Shown here piece after piece: positions 42,410 to 51,175 of a stretch of 64,000 nucleotides of DNA. Origin of the DNA: VBCG01 sp044226535 (GTDB taxonomy: Bacteria; Pseudomonadota; Gammaproteobacteria; Burkholderiales; Casimicrobiaceae); NCBI GenBank assembly GCA_044226535.1, contig JBGAGT010000007.1:169170-233169 (forward strand). Reading direction: 5' to 3'. Within the stretch, counting starts at the first letter, position 1; every line of letters starts with the position of its first letter. The notes below the pieces were generated by a model. It had not been told where the DNA came from and made no database searches. It saw only the letters and a list, made by a program, of their open reading frames with translations. A program made the translations under genes and the position numbers.

Positions 42410-43229
42410 GCGACTGAAACTCGCGCTCAGGGCCCTGCTGATCGGGTTGATCGTCCTCTGGTCGGTCTTCCCGGTGGCCTACATCGTCGTCAACTCGTTC
42501 AAGTTCCAGCGCGACATCTTCGCCTTTCCGCCGTCGGCCTTCTTCACGCCGACGCTGGGCAACTACGCCGATCTGCGGAAGAACTATCCGGACTTCCCCG
42601 GTTTCGTCGCCAACAGCCTCTTCATCTCGATTTTCGCGACCATGCTGTCGGTCTTCGCCGCGGCCTGCGCCGGCTACGTCTATTCGCGCTACCGGGGCGC
42701 GCGCCTGTCGGCTTCGGCGTTCTATCTCGTCGTCGTCCGCCTGCTGCCGCCGCTCGTCATCACCATTCCGTTGTTTCCATGGGTCAACCGGCTCGGCCTC
42801 GCCGACAGCCACCTGATCCTGATCCTGCTCTACGCCACCTTCTGGGTGCCGCTGAACGTGCTGATCATGAAGGAATTCATCGACCAGATCCCCAGGGAGC
42901 TCGACGAATCGGCCATCGTCGACGGTGCCCGCGAAGGCCAGGTGCTGCGCTACGTGATCGCGCCGCTCGCCTTACAGGGGATGGTGGCCTGTGCCGTGTT
43001 CGTCTTCGTCTTCTCGTGGAACGAGTACATCTACGCCTTCATCTTCACCATCCAGCACGCCAAGACGACCCCGCTCATCCTGAGCGAATTGATGGATTCG
43101 GTCACCGGCACCAACTACGGTGTCCTTTTCGCGGCCGCGACGGTGCAGCTCGTCCCCATCCTGATCGTCGTCCTGGCCTTGCAGCGCTTCCTGATCGCCG
43201 GCCTGACGGCCGGGGCCGTCAAGGGCTGA
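42402..43229 (+). CDS. Sugar ABC transporter permease (MalG type)
   Basis: A 275-aa permease. The first helix is ALLIGLIVLWSVFPVAYIVVNSF, and the EAA loop is DESAIVDGAREGQVLRYVIAPLALQG. The protein ends at TAGAVKG, like other MalG permeases. It overlaps the upstream permease by 8 bp, so the two are probably coupled. There is no ATPase gene between this and the next unit. Confidence 0.9.
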   Translation: MPRRLKLALRALLIGLIVLWSVFPVAYIVVNSFKFQRDIFAFPPSAFFTPTLGNYADLRKNYPDFPGFVANSLFISIFATMLSVFAAACAGYVYSRYRGARLSASAFYLVVVRLLPPLVITIPLFPWVNRLGLADSHLILILLYATFWVPLNVLIMKEFIDQIPRELDESAIVDGAREGQVLRYVIAPLALQGMVACAVFVFVFSWNEYIYAFIFTIQHAKTTPLILSELMDSVTGTNYGVLFAAATVQLVPILIVVLALQRFLIAGLTAGAVKG

Positions 43230-45180
43230 CCGTCCGGTGCCCGCCGGCACCGGCGGGCGCGGCGAGCCCCGGCCATGGCTGGCCCCGTGGCCGCAGGAAC
43301 GCACCGAAGAATGCCGCGAGCGCGGCGTGCGCGTCGAGCGGCAGCACGTGCGCGACGTACTGGTCCGGCCGCACGATCACCATCGCGCCCTGCGTGCGGT
43401 CGATGCCGCGCAGGTCGAAGAGGTCGGGACCGCCCTTCAGGTCGGGCGAATAGGCCTTCTCGTAGTCGACGAGGCCGAAGCGGCCGCTGCGCGGCAGGAG
43501 CATCGCGGGCAACGCATCGACCTTCAGGTCGCGGTGGCCTTGCTGGAAGATGCCGCGCACGTCGATCACGCTGTCGATCGCGGCGCCTTCGGGCGTGAAG
43601 CGGCGTACCGGCGAATCGGGCGAGTCCTGCAGGAACGCCATCAGCGCCGCGAAGCGCTGGCCGCCGGCGTCGGCGAAGGCGTAGATCCGCCATGCCGCAT
43701 CCGCGCGCGCGACGTGGCCGAGCTGCATCGGCTTGGCGTCGGCGACGCGCACCACGGGGGCCGAGTGGAACCGCATGCCGATGGCGAAGCCCTTCGCCAG
43801 TGGCTGGTGCGTGGCCTCGCCGGTGAGCGGCGTGTCCGGCGCATAGCGCGTCGCCACACCCGCGGTGTAGCGCCCCGCCTGCACGAACTGCGCCTGCAGC
43901 TCGGCGGGATCGACGCCGCCGCGCTCGGGATGCGCGGGGTCCTTGGGCGGCGACGACATGGTCTTGGACCAGCGCTTGTCGAACTCGATCAACTCCTGCG
44001 CGATCGCATGCCGCTCGGTGGAATACGTGCGCAAGAGCTCGGGACCCGCGCGGCCCTCGAGCACGGCGACGAGCTTCCAGCCCAGGTTGAACGCGTCCTG
44101 CATCGACACGTTCATGCCCTGGCCGGCCTTGGCGCTGTGGGTGTGGCAGGCGTCGCCGCAGATGAAGACGCGCGGCAGCCGCGTCGCCGCCTCGGCGGGC
44201 GTGACGTCGTCGAAGCGGTCGGTGAGGCGCTGGCCGACCTCGTAGACCGAGAACCAGACGATGTCGCGCACGTCGATGGTGTAAGGATGCAGCACGCGCC
44301 GCGCCGCGGCGATTCCGTCGTCGGTGGTGATCCTGCGCGCGGCGCCGCGATCGTTCGGGTCGACGTCGCCCAGGTCGACGTAGAGCCGCACCAGGTAGCC
44401 ACCCTCGCGCGGGATGATCAGGATGTTGCCGTGGTCGGCCGACTGGATCGCCGACTTGAGCCGGATGTCCGGGAAGTCGGTGACCGCCAGCACGTCCATC
44501 ACACCCCAGGCGTGGTTGGCGGAATCGCCATGCGGCGCGGCGCCGATGGCCTCGCGCACGCGGCTGTGCGCGCCGTCGCAGCCGACGACGTAGCGCGCGC
44601 GCACGACCTGCTCGCCACCGCCGTCGGCGCGGCGCAGCGTGACGGCGACCGGGTGGTCGCCTTCGCGCTCCACGCGCAGCCCCGCGAACTCGACGCCGTA
44701 GTCGGGGACGAGCCGCGAAGGCGACTTCTGCATGTACTCGAGCAGGTATTGCTGCAGCCTCGCCTGGTTGACGATGACGTGCGGGAACTCGGAAAGGCCG
44801 TCCTCGACATCCTGGATGCGGCCGGTGCGCTCGATCCGCGTGCGGTCGGCGGCTGAAGGGCGCCAGAAGACGGTCTCGTTGACCCAGTAGGCCTCGCGGA
44901 TGAGGCGCGTGCCCATGCCGAAGGCCTCGAACATCTCGACGGTGCGGCAGGCGATGCCGTCGGCACGGCCGAGCTCGAGCGGGCCCGGCCGGCGCTCGAC
45001 GAGACACGTGCTGATGCCGGGGAACATCGAGAGCTGTGCTGCGAGCACGCAGCCCGCGGGCCCGCTGCCGACGATCAGCACGTCGACGGTGCCGGGCAGG
45101 GCGCCGCGCGCCCCGGCACCGGGTGCCGCGCCGTGGATGTCCGGATCGCCCGGTCGGTAGCCGTCTCGATAGAACTGCAT
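43219..45180 (-). CDS. mobA: 3-hydroxybenzoate 4-monooxygenase (MobA-like FAD hydroxylase)
   Basis: A 653-aa class A flavoprotein hydroxylase that adds a 4-hydroxyl to 3-hydroxybenzoate to give protocatechuate. It matches the Comamonas MobA protein through most of its length: MQFYRDGYRPGDP start, VDVLIVGSGPAG (38-43), LGRADGIACRTVEMFEAFG, DGLSEFPHVIVNQARLQ, FICGDACHTHSPKAG-like FICGDACHTHSAKAGQGMN (DG motif) and the RPDQYVAHVLPL end. The C-terminal thioredoxin-like domain is retained. It converges with the permease gene (stops overlap by 11 bp) and has no visible aromatic-degradation partner in the window. Confidence 0.88.
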   Translation of the reverse strand: MQFYRDGYRPGDPDIHGAAPGAGARGALPGTVDVLIVGSGPAGCVLAAQLSMFPGISTCLVERRPGPLELGRADGIACRTVEMFEAFGMGTRLIREAYWVNETVFWRPSAADRTRIERTGRIQDVEDGLSEFPHVIVNQARLQQYLLEYMQKSPSRLVPDYGVEFAGLRVEREGDHPVAVTLRRADGGGEQVVRARYVVGCDGAHSRVREAIGAAPHGDSANHAWGVMDVLAVTDFPDIRLKSAIQSADHGNILIIPREGGYLVRLYVDLGDVDPNDRGAARRITTDDGIAAARRVLHPYTIDVRDIVWFSVYEVGQRLTDRFDDVTPAEAATRLPRVFICGDACHTHSAKAGQGMNVSMQDAFNLGWKLVAVLEGRAGPELLRTYSTERHAIAQELIEFDKRWSKTMSSPPKDPAHPERGGVDPAELQAQFVQAGRYTAGVATRYAPDTPLTGEATHQPLAKGFAIGMRFHSAPVVRVADAKPMQLGHVARADAAWRIYAFADAGGQRFAALMAFLQDSPDSPVRRFTPEGAAIDSVIDVRGIFQQGHRDLKVDALPAMLLPRSGRFGLVDYEKAYSPDLKGGPDLFDLRGIDRTQGAMVIVRPDQYVAHVLPLDAHAALAAFFGAFLRPRGQPWPGLAAPAGAGGHRTVSP

Positions 45181-45435
45181 GCAGGTCCTCGTCGCCCGGG
45201 ATTATGTCCCAGGCCCCGCGCCTTGACTTGCGCGGCCTCCGCCCACATCATCCTGACATGAACGTCCGCTGCCGCCCCGCTTCCTTCCGCCGCCACGGCG
45301 GTCGACGCCCCGCAGGCTCCTAGCCCCGGGTTCGGTGCGGCACGCCCCGGCTCGGGGCGCCCTTGCAGTTTCCCCGTGTTTCTTGCGCTCGCGCCCGATC
45401 AAGGCCGTGCACCCGTTCCATCGAAAGGCCCAACC

Positions 45436-45855
45436 ATGAACCTCGCCCAGAACTCCACCCGTCCGCCGGTCCACATGATCGACACCGAGGCCGACGTCCT
45501 CGCCCGCCTCGCCGAACGCAGCGAATCGCAGGCGCCCGACGCCGCCGGCATGCTGCTCGCGGAGATCGAGCGCGCGACCCTGCACGCGGCGACCGACTTC
45601 CCGGACGGCGTCGTCAGCATGAATGCGACCGTCGATTTCGTCGACGAGGCGACCGGTGCCGCGCGCACGGTGCAGCTCGTCTATCCGCAGGACGCGGACA
45701 TCTCGGCGGGACGCGTCTCGATCCTCGCGCCCGTGGGCGCGGGGCTCATCGGCCTGCGCGCCGGACAGTCGATCCCGTGGCCCGACCGCGACGGCCGCGT
45801 GCGCATGCTGACGGTGACCAAGGTCGCGCGGCCGGCCGCCCCCGGCAGCCAGTGA
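45436..45855 (+). CDS. rnk: Rnk-like nucleoside diphosphate kinase regulator / GreA C-terminal-like
   Basis: A 139-aa protein of the Rnk family that binds RNA polymerase through its GreA/GreB C-terminal-like domain. Residues 20-60 form a short helical hairpin, and residues 70-135 carry VVSMNATVDFVDEATGAARTVQLVYPQDADISAGRVSILAPVGAGLIGL, the characteristic block, given here as its main segments. The ATG at 45436 follows GAAAGG. It stands alone. The preceding 255-bp gap (45181-45435) shows no gene, repeat or clear promoter. Confidence 0.85.
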   Translation: MNLAQNSTRPPVHMIDTEADVLARLAERSESQAPDAAGMLLAEIERATLHAATDFPDGVVSMNATVDFVDEATGAARTVQLVYPQDADISAGRVSILAPVGAGLIGLRAGQSIPWPDRDGRVRMLTVTKVARPAAPGSQ

Positions 45856-45913
45856 CCGGCGTCCTCTCCGGGCGGCCGCCGCCGCGATGGATCGCGGCGG
45901 CGGGCCATTCGCG

Positions 45914-47269
45914 TCAGCGCGCCGGCGCCGCGCCCAGCGAGGTTCCCGCCGTGTCGAGGTCGGCCGGCGAAGGCGAGGACGCGATCCACAGCGCGCAGGC
46001 CGCCGAGACGAGGCCGGCGAACACCGTGTAGCTCGCGATCAGCCAGGGCTGGCCGTTGCCCGACTTGAGCAGCGCCGCGGCGATGATGGGCGTGATGCCC
46101 GAGGCGAAGATCCCCGAGAACTGGTAGACGAACGAGATGCCGCTGTAGCGCACCTTGGTGTCGAACAGATCGCAGAACATCGCGGCCTCGGGGCCGTACA
46201 CCGCGGCGTAGAAGATGCCGAAGGGCACGATGATGGCGATCCACACCGCCAGCACGTTGCCAGAGCTGTTGTTGATCAGCCAGAACGCCGGGAAGGCGGC
46301 GAAGGACGTGACGATCGAGCCGATGGCGTAGAGCTTGGGCCGGCTCATCCTGTCGGAGAGCTTGCCGAAGAAGGGGATGGTGACGATCATCACCAGCGCC
46401 GAGATCATCACCCCCAGCAGCGCGTCGGTACGCGAGAGCTTCAGCGTGCCGACCAGGTAGCCGATGATGAACACGGCGAAGATGTTGAAGAACACGCCGT
46501 CGATGTAGCGCGCGCCCATGCCCTTGATGACGTTGAGCGGGTAGCGCTTCAGCATCTCGAGGAACGGCATCCGGTGCGCCTCGTTGCGCGCCTTCAGCGC
46601 CGCGAACTCGGGCGTTTCCTGCACCTTGAGGCGGATGTACATGCCGACGCCGACCATCGCGCCCGACAGCAGGAAGGCGATGCGCCAGCCCCAGGCCAGG
46701 AACTGCGCGTCGGTGAGCAGCGAGGACAGGAGCGCCACCACGCCCGAGGCCAGCGTGAGGCCGATGGCGAGGCCGATCTGCGGCAGCGAGGCGTAGAAGC
46801 CGCGACGGTTCTTCGGCGCGTACTCGTAGGCCATCAGCACCGCGCCGCCCCATTCGCCGCCGAGGCCGATGCCCTGGAACACGCGCAGCAGCAAGAGCAG
46901 GATCGGCGCCGCCACGCCGATCTGCGCGTAGGTGGGCACGAGCCCGATCAGGAAGGTCGCCACGCCCATGATCATCAGCGTGATGATCAGCATGGTCTTG
47001 CGGCCGATCTTGTCCCCGAAGTGGCCGAAGATCACGCCGCCCAAGGGCCGCGTGACGAAGCCCACGGCGAAGGTGGTGTACGCCAGCAGCGTGGAGATGA
47101 ACGGGTCGCTGTTGGGGAAGTACAGCTTGTTGAAGACGATGCCGGCCACCACGCCGTACAGGAAGAAGTCGTACCACTCGATGCTGGCGCCGACCAGCGC
47201 CGAGGTGACGACGCGCCGGATGGCCTGCTGGTTGCCTGCTGCCGCCGGGGCTGCGGTTGCGGTGCTCAT
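45914..47269 (-). CDS. MFS transporter, metabolite:H+ symporter type
   Basis: A 451-aa inner-membrane protein with about 12 helices. SIEWYDFFLYG at the start, FGHFGDKIGRKTMLI between helices 2 and 3 and RRGFYASLPQIG are signatures of the metabolite:H+ symporter (MHS) family (ShiA, ProP-like). It probably imports an organic acid, perhaps an aromatic or dicarboxylic one given the neighbouring oxidoreductases. It lies upstream of the Rnk gene, convergent with it. Confidence 0.9.
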   Translation of the reverse strand: MSTATAAPAAAGNQQAIRRVVTSALVGASIEWYDFFLYGVVAGIVFNKLYFPNSDPFISTLLAYTTFAVGFVTRPLGGVIFGHFGDKIGRKTMLIITLMIMGVATFLIGLVPTYAQIGVAAPILLLLLRVFQGIGLGGEWGGAVLMAYEYAPKNRRGFYASLPQIGLAIGLTLASGVVALLSSLLTDAQFLAWGWRIAFLLSGAMVGVGMYIRLKVQETPEFAALKARNEAHRMPFLEMLKRYPLNVIKGMGARYIDGVFFNIFAVFIIGYLVGTLKLSRTDALLGVMISALVMIVTIPFFGKLSDRMSRPKLYAIGSIVTSFAAFPAFWLINNSSGNVLAVWIAIIVPFGIFYAAVYGPEAAMFCDLFDTKVRYSGISFVYQFSGIFASGITPIIAAALLKSGNGQPWLIASYTVFAGLVSAACALWIASSPSPADLDTAGTSLGAAPAR

Positions 47270-47328
47270 GGACTGCCTCCTCCTTGAGGTGGGTGCTGCG
47301 GGAATGTGCCGCGGGGCTTTGTTGGCCT

Positions 47329-48936
47329 TCAGGTGCCCTGCTTGCGGTCTTCACGGATCATGTCGACGGCCTTTTCGGCGATCATCACGACCGGTGCGTT
47401 GGTGTTGCCCGAGGGAACGGTGGGCACGATCGACGCGTCCACCACGCGCAGGCCCGTCACGCCGTTGACGCGCAGCCGCGCGTCGACTACGGCGCCCGCG
47501 TCGCTGCCCATGCGGCAGGTGCCCGAGGGGTGGAAGATGGTCGCGCCGATGTCGCGGCACCACTCCAGGAGGTCGTGGTCGCTGGCGATGCCTGGGCCCG
47601 GCTTCACCTCGCGCTCGACGTAGCGCGCCATCGGCGCCGAGGCGGCGATGGCGCGCGCCGACTTGACCGCGGCGACGGCGCAGCGCCGGTCGAGCTCGGT
47701 GTCGAGGTAGTTGGCGTGCATCGACGGCGGCTCGAAGGGGTCGCGCGACTTGATGGCGATGCGCCCGCGCGAGCTCGGCCGCAGCTGGCACACCGAGAAC
47801 GTGAAGCCCGAGTACGGGTGGACGGCGCCCCCCGCCATGTCGGCCGACAGCGTGGCGACGTGGTACTGCACGTCGGGGGTCTTCGACTCCGGCAGCACGC
47901 GCAGGAAGCACGCGCCCTGGTTGATGCCGATGGCCAGCGCGCCGCTGCGGTGCGCCAGCCACTGCCAGCCCAGCCGGATGCGGCCCGCCAGCGAGTTCAA
48001 CTCGTCGTTGGTGGTGATGGGCTCGCTGCACTCGTAGGAGAGCCGCAGCTGCAGGTGGTCCTGCAGGTTCCCGCCGACGCCGTCCTGCGCGTGCAGCACC
48101 TCGATGCCGTGCTCGCCGAGGAGGCCCGCCGGCCCCACGCCCGAGAGCTGCAGGAGCTGCGGCGACTGGATCGCGCCCGCCGAGAGCAGCACCTCGGCGT
48201 TGCAGCGCGCCTCCTTGTCGACGCCCCCTTGCCGGTAGCGCACGCCGACCGCGCGCCTGCCTTCGAAGACCACCGAGGTCGCCATCGCCTCGGTGGCGAC
48301 CTTGAGGTTGGCGCGGCCGCGCGCGGGCTTGAGGTAAGCGTCGGCCGTGGAGCAGCGCCAGCCGCGGTGGGTGGTGAGCTGGTAGTACCCCGCGCCCTCC
48401 TGCGTGGCACCGTTGAAGTCGTCGGTGGGCGCAACGCCCAGCGTGCCCGCGCCCGCGACGAAGGCCTCGATCAGCGGGTGCTTCGCGCCGATGTCGGAAA
48501 CCTTGAGCGGACCGTCGGCGCCGTGGAAGCGGCTCGCCCCGCGCTGGTTGCCTTCGGCGCGGATGAAGTACGGCAGCACGTCGTCGTAGCCCCAGCCCGC
48601 GCAGCCCAGCGAGGCCCAGTGGTCGTAGTCCTCGCGCTGGCCGCGGATGTAGATGAGGCCGTTGATGGCGCTCGAACCGCCCAGCGTCTTGCCGCGTGGC
48701 CAGTACACGCGGCGGTCGTGCATGTTGGGGTCGGGGTCGGTGTAGAAGCGCCAGTTGTAGCGCTCGCTCCACATCGTCTTGCCATAGCCGATGGGCAGGT
48801 GGATCCACAGCGAGGTATCGGCGGGACCGGCCTCGAGCAGCAGCACGCGCAGCGTCGGGTCCTGCGACAGCCGTCCCGCCAGCACGCAGCCCGCGGAACC
48901 CGCGCCGACGACGATGTAGTCGAACTGGTCTGCCAT
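47329..48936 (-). CDS. GMC-family FAD oxidoreductase (choline dehydrogenase-like)
   Basis: A 535-aa flavoenzyme. GAGSAG (11-16) binds FAD, GKTLGGSSAINGLIYIRG is the GMC signature 1, GAIQSPQLLQLSGVG is signature 2, and IFHPSGTCRMG with GNTNAPVVMIAEKA holds the catalytic His and the second His/Asn. Family members oxidise alcohols such as choline or polyethylene glycol. It lies upstream of the MFS transporter in the same direction (59-bp gap), so they may form a unit, and it is divergent from an IclR regulator across an operator-like palindrome. Confidence 0.9.
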   Translation of the reverse strand: MADQFDYIVVGAGSAGCVLAGRLSQDPTLRVLLLEAGPADTSLWIHLPIGYGKTMWSERYNWRFYTDPDPNMHDRRVYWPRGKTLGGSSAINGLIYIRGQREDYDHWASLGCAGWGYDDVLPYFIRAEGNQRGASRFHGADGPLKVSDIGAKHPLIEAFVAGAGTLGVAPTDDFNGATQEGAGYYQLTTHRGWRCSTADAYLKPARGRANLKVATEAMATSVVFEGRRAVGVRYRQGGVDKEARCNAEVLLSAGAIQSPQLLQLSGVGPAGLLGEHGIEVLHAQDGVGGNLQDHLQLRLSYECSEPITTNDELNSLAGRIRLGWQWLAHRSGALAIGINQGACFLRVLPESKTPDVQYHVATLSADMAGGAVHPYSGFTFSVCQLRPSSRGRIAIKSRDPFEPPSMHANYLDTELDRRCAVAAVKSARAIAASAPMARYVEREVKPGPGIASDHDLLEWCRDIGATIFHPSGTCRMGSDAGAVVDARLRVNGVTGLRVVDASIVPTVPSGNTNAPVVMIAEKAVDMIREDRKQGT

Positions 48937-49101
48937 GGCTCGCTCCCGCGACTTTTCCGCGGGTCTCCTCCGATGCCGCGACGTCCGTGCGGCCACTCCG
49001 ATCTGGCGCAGCGGCGAGGCTTTGGGCACACTCGCCATCCGTGGGGGTGGCCGTGCGTGCGGCCTTCCCTCCGTGCCGCGCATCCTAGGCTGATTTTTTT
49101 C

Positions 49102-49116
49102 GGAACACAATGTTCC
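49102..49116. promoter_or_regulatory. Palindrome GGAACACAATGTTCC, candidate IclR operator
   Basis: A perfect 6-3-6 palindrome flanked by T-runs, 17 bp before the IclR start and within the divergent gap to the GMC oxidoreductase gene. GGAA..TTCC half sites are known for IclR-type operators. The short AT-rich stretch 49092-49130 is the only such region in the gap. Confidence 0.5.
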
Positions 49117-49133
49117 ATTTTTTGAATATCTAA

Positions 49134-50012
49134 ATGCCGCGCAGCGCGCTAAGCAAAGTCCCCGGCACCGCCGCGCCGCCGAAGGCGCGCAAGGGCGGCG
49201 CCGCGCGCGGGGACGGCGGGGGCCGCGGCCCGCGCGCCGGCGGCGAGGGACGCGAAGGGCTCGCGGGCCGCGAGGGCGACAGCGCCATCGCGCGCGCGCT
49301 GCGCATGCTCGACGCGCTCGCCGGCGAGGGAAGGCCGATCGCGCTGACCGACCTCGCGCAGCGCCTCGACCTGCCCAAGGCCACCGCGCACCGCGTGGCC
49401 GAGCACCTGATCGCCAGCGGCCACGCCATGCGCGACGTCGACGAGCGCCGCATCGCCGTCGGCCCCGCGCTGCGCAGGCTCGCGCTCGATGCGCTGAAAG
49501 GCGACGCGCTGCGCGCGCAGCGCCACGCCGTGCTCGCCGAGCTCGTCGCCGAGGTCAACGAGACCTGCAACTTCACCACCCCCGACGGCGCGAGCGTGCT
49601 CTACCTCGACCGCGTCGAGGCGCACTGGCCGCTGCGGCTCACGCTCGACGTGGGCTCGCACGTGCCCATGCACTGCACCGCCAGCGGCAAGCTCTTCCTG
49701 GCGTCGATGCCGCGCGAGGAACGCGCGGCGCTGATCGAGCGCCTGCCGCTCACCCGCATGACGCCCGCGACGCTCACCACGGCGCGCGCGCTCGCCGCCG
49801 AATGCGACGCCATCGCGGCGCAGGGCTACTCGACCGACCGCGAGGAATTCATCGCGGGCCTGATCGCCGTGGCCGTGCCCGTCGCCACCGGCGGTGTCGT
49901 GCGCGCGGCGGTTGCCATGCATGCGCCCGTGGCGCGCGTGACGCTCGCCGCGGCGATGAAGCGCGTGGGCGCCATCCGCAAGGCGGCAGGGGCGATGGAG
50001 GCGTTGCTGTGA
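49134..50012 (+). CDS. IclR-family transcriptional regulator
   Basis: A 292-aa regulator. An unusual 47-residue Gly/Arg-rich N-terminal extension precedes the winged helix (SAIARALRMLDAL...LPKATAHRVAEHL, residues 50-98) and an IclR effector domain with VGSHVPMHCTASGKLFLA. It is divergent from the GMC oxidoreductase and its stop overlaps the GTG of the next gene (GTGA). The target is likely both units through the palindrome just upstream of its start. Confidence 0.9.
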   Translation: MPRSALSKVPGTAAPPKARKGGAARGDGGGRGPRAGGEGREGLAGREGDSAIARALRMLDALAGEGRPIALTDLAQRLDLPKATAHRVAEHLIASGHAMRDVDERRIAVGPALRRLALDALKGDALRAQRHAVLAELVAEVNETCNFTTPDGASVLYLDRVEAHWPLRLTLDVGSHVPMHCTASGKLFLASMPREERAALIERLPLTRMTPATLTTARALAAECDAIAAQGYSTDREEFIAGLIAVAVPVATGGVVRAAVAMHAPVARVTLAAAMKRVGAIRKAAGAMEALL

Positions 50013-50959
50013 CGCAGAAGATCGTCTTCCTCGACCGCGCGAGCCTCGGCGCCACGCTGCGCGCGCCCTCGTTCGCCCACACCTGGACGGACCACGCGCG
50101 CAGCCTCGAGGCCGACGTCGTCGCGCGGCTCGCCGGCGCCACCATCGCCGTGACCAACAAGGTGCCGGTGCGCGAGGCCGCGCTGGCGCAGCTCCCCTCG
50201 CTGAAGCTCATCGCCGTGGCGGCCACCGGCACCGACATCGTCGACATCGCCGCCGCCAGGGCGCGCGGCGTGACGGTGTGCAACATCCGCAACTACGCGG
50301 TGAACACGCTCCCCGAGCATGTGTTCACGCTGATCCTCGCGCTGCGGCGCAACCTCGTCGCCTACCGCGCCGACGTCGAGGCGGGCAAGTGGCAGGAGGC
50401 GGATGCCTTCTGCCTGCTCGACCACCCGCTGCACGACATCGCCGGCAGCACGCTCGGCGTCATCGGGCTGGGCGCGCTGGGTGCGCGCGTGGCCAGGCTC
50501 GGCCAGGCGTTCGGCATGAAGGTGCTGGGCTTCGACCCCGTGGCGCCCGCGGCGGAGGGCGTGGCGCCGGCGAGCGTGGCCGAGATCCTGCGGCAGGCCG
50601 ACGTGGTGTCGCTGCACCTGCCGCTGACCGCGTCGACGCGCAACCTCATCGGCGCCGCCGAGCTTCGCGCCATGAAGAGGAACGCGCTCCTCATCAACAC
50701 CGCGCGCGGCGGCCTGGTCGACGAGGCCGCGCTGGCGCAGGCGCTCCAGGCGGGGACGATCGCCGGCGCGGGCTTCGACGTGCTGACCAGGGAGCCGCCC
50801 GACGCGTCGAATCCGCTGTTGGCGCTGCGGCTGCCCAACTTCGTCCTCACCCCGCACGTGGCCTGGGCGAGCGCGGAAGCGATGCAGGGGCTGGCGGACC
50901 AGCTCGTCGAGAACATCGAGCTGTTCGTCGCGGGCAAGGCGCGGCACGTCGTCGCGTAG
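50009..50959 (+). CDS. D-2-hydroxyacid dehydrogenase (glycerate/hydroxypyruvate reductase type)
   Basis: A 316-aa NAD(P)-dependent enzyme. VIGLGALGARVA gives the GxGxxG motif (about 152-157). Catalytic residues are R in NTARGG, E in LTREPP and H in TPHVAWAS; WAS after the histidine is frequent in HprA/glycerate dehydrogenases. GTG at 50009 overlaps the IclR stop by 4 bp, so translation is coupled. It probably reduces a keto acid formed by the GMC/MFS pathway. Confidence 0.88.
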   Translation: MTQKIVFLDRASLGATLRAPSFAHTWTDHARSLEADVVARLAGATIAVTNKVPVREAALAQLPSLKLIAVAATGTDIVDIAAARARGVTVCNIRNYAVNTLPEHVFTLILALRRNLVAYRADVEAGKWQEADAFCLLDHPLHDIAGSTLGVIGLGALGARVARLGQAFGMKVLGFDPVAPAAEGVAPASVAEILRQADVVSLHLPLTASTRNLIGAAELRAMKRNALLINTARGGLVDEAALAQALQAGTIAGAGFDVLTREPPDASNPLLALRLPNFVLTPHVAWASAEAMQGLADQLVENIELFVAGKARHVVA

Positions 50960-51051
50960 CCGCGCCGTCGGGCGCGCCAGGCGCCCGGGTGGTCGCATTG
51001 CCGTCCTTGCTGGAACCGAACCGGTCTTGCGCAACAGGCCGGCCCGGCAGG

Positions 51052-51135
51052 ACCGGATACGAGGTGGTCCGCGTACGGATGAACGATGGCAACCCGACGG
51101 GGGAGTACGATGACTTCATGACCGGCTTCATGGTC
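51052..51135 (+). pseudogene. Remnant of a sorbosone-dehydrogenase-like gene
   Basis: A short frame reads GYEVVRVRMNDGNPTGEYDD then FMTGF, which looks like the conserved C-terminal segment of PQQ-dependent sugar (sorbosone-type) dehydrogenases. No upstream part of such a gene is present in the preceding 90 bp. It lies between the hydroxyacid dehydrogenase and catalase genes and is probably a gene tail left by a rearrangement. Confidence 0.45.
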
Positions 51136-51175
51136 GTGAACGCCAAGCTCCAAACCATCGATGGAAGGAAACCGC

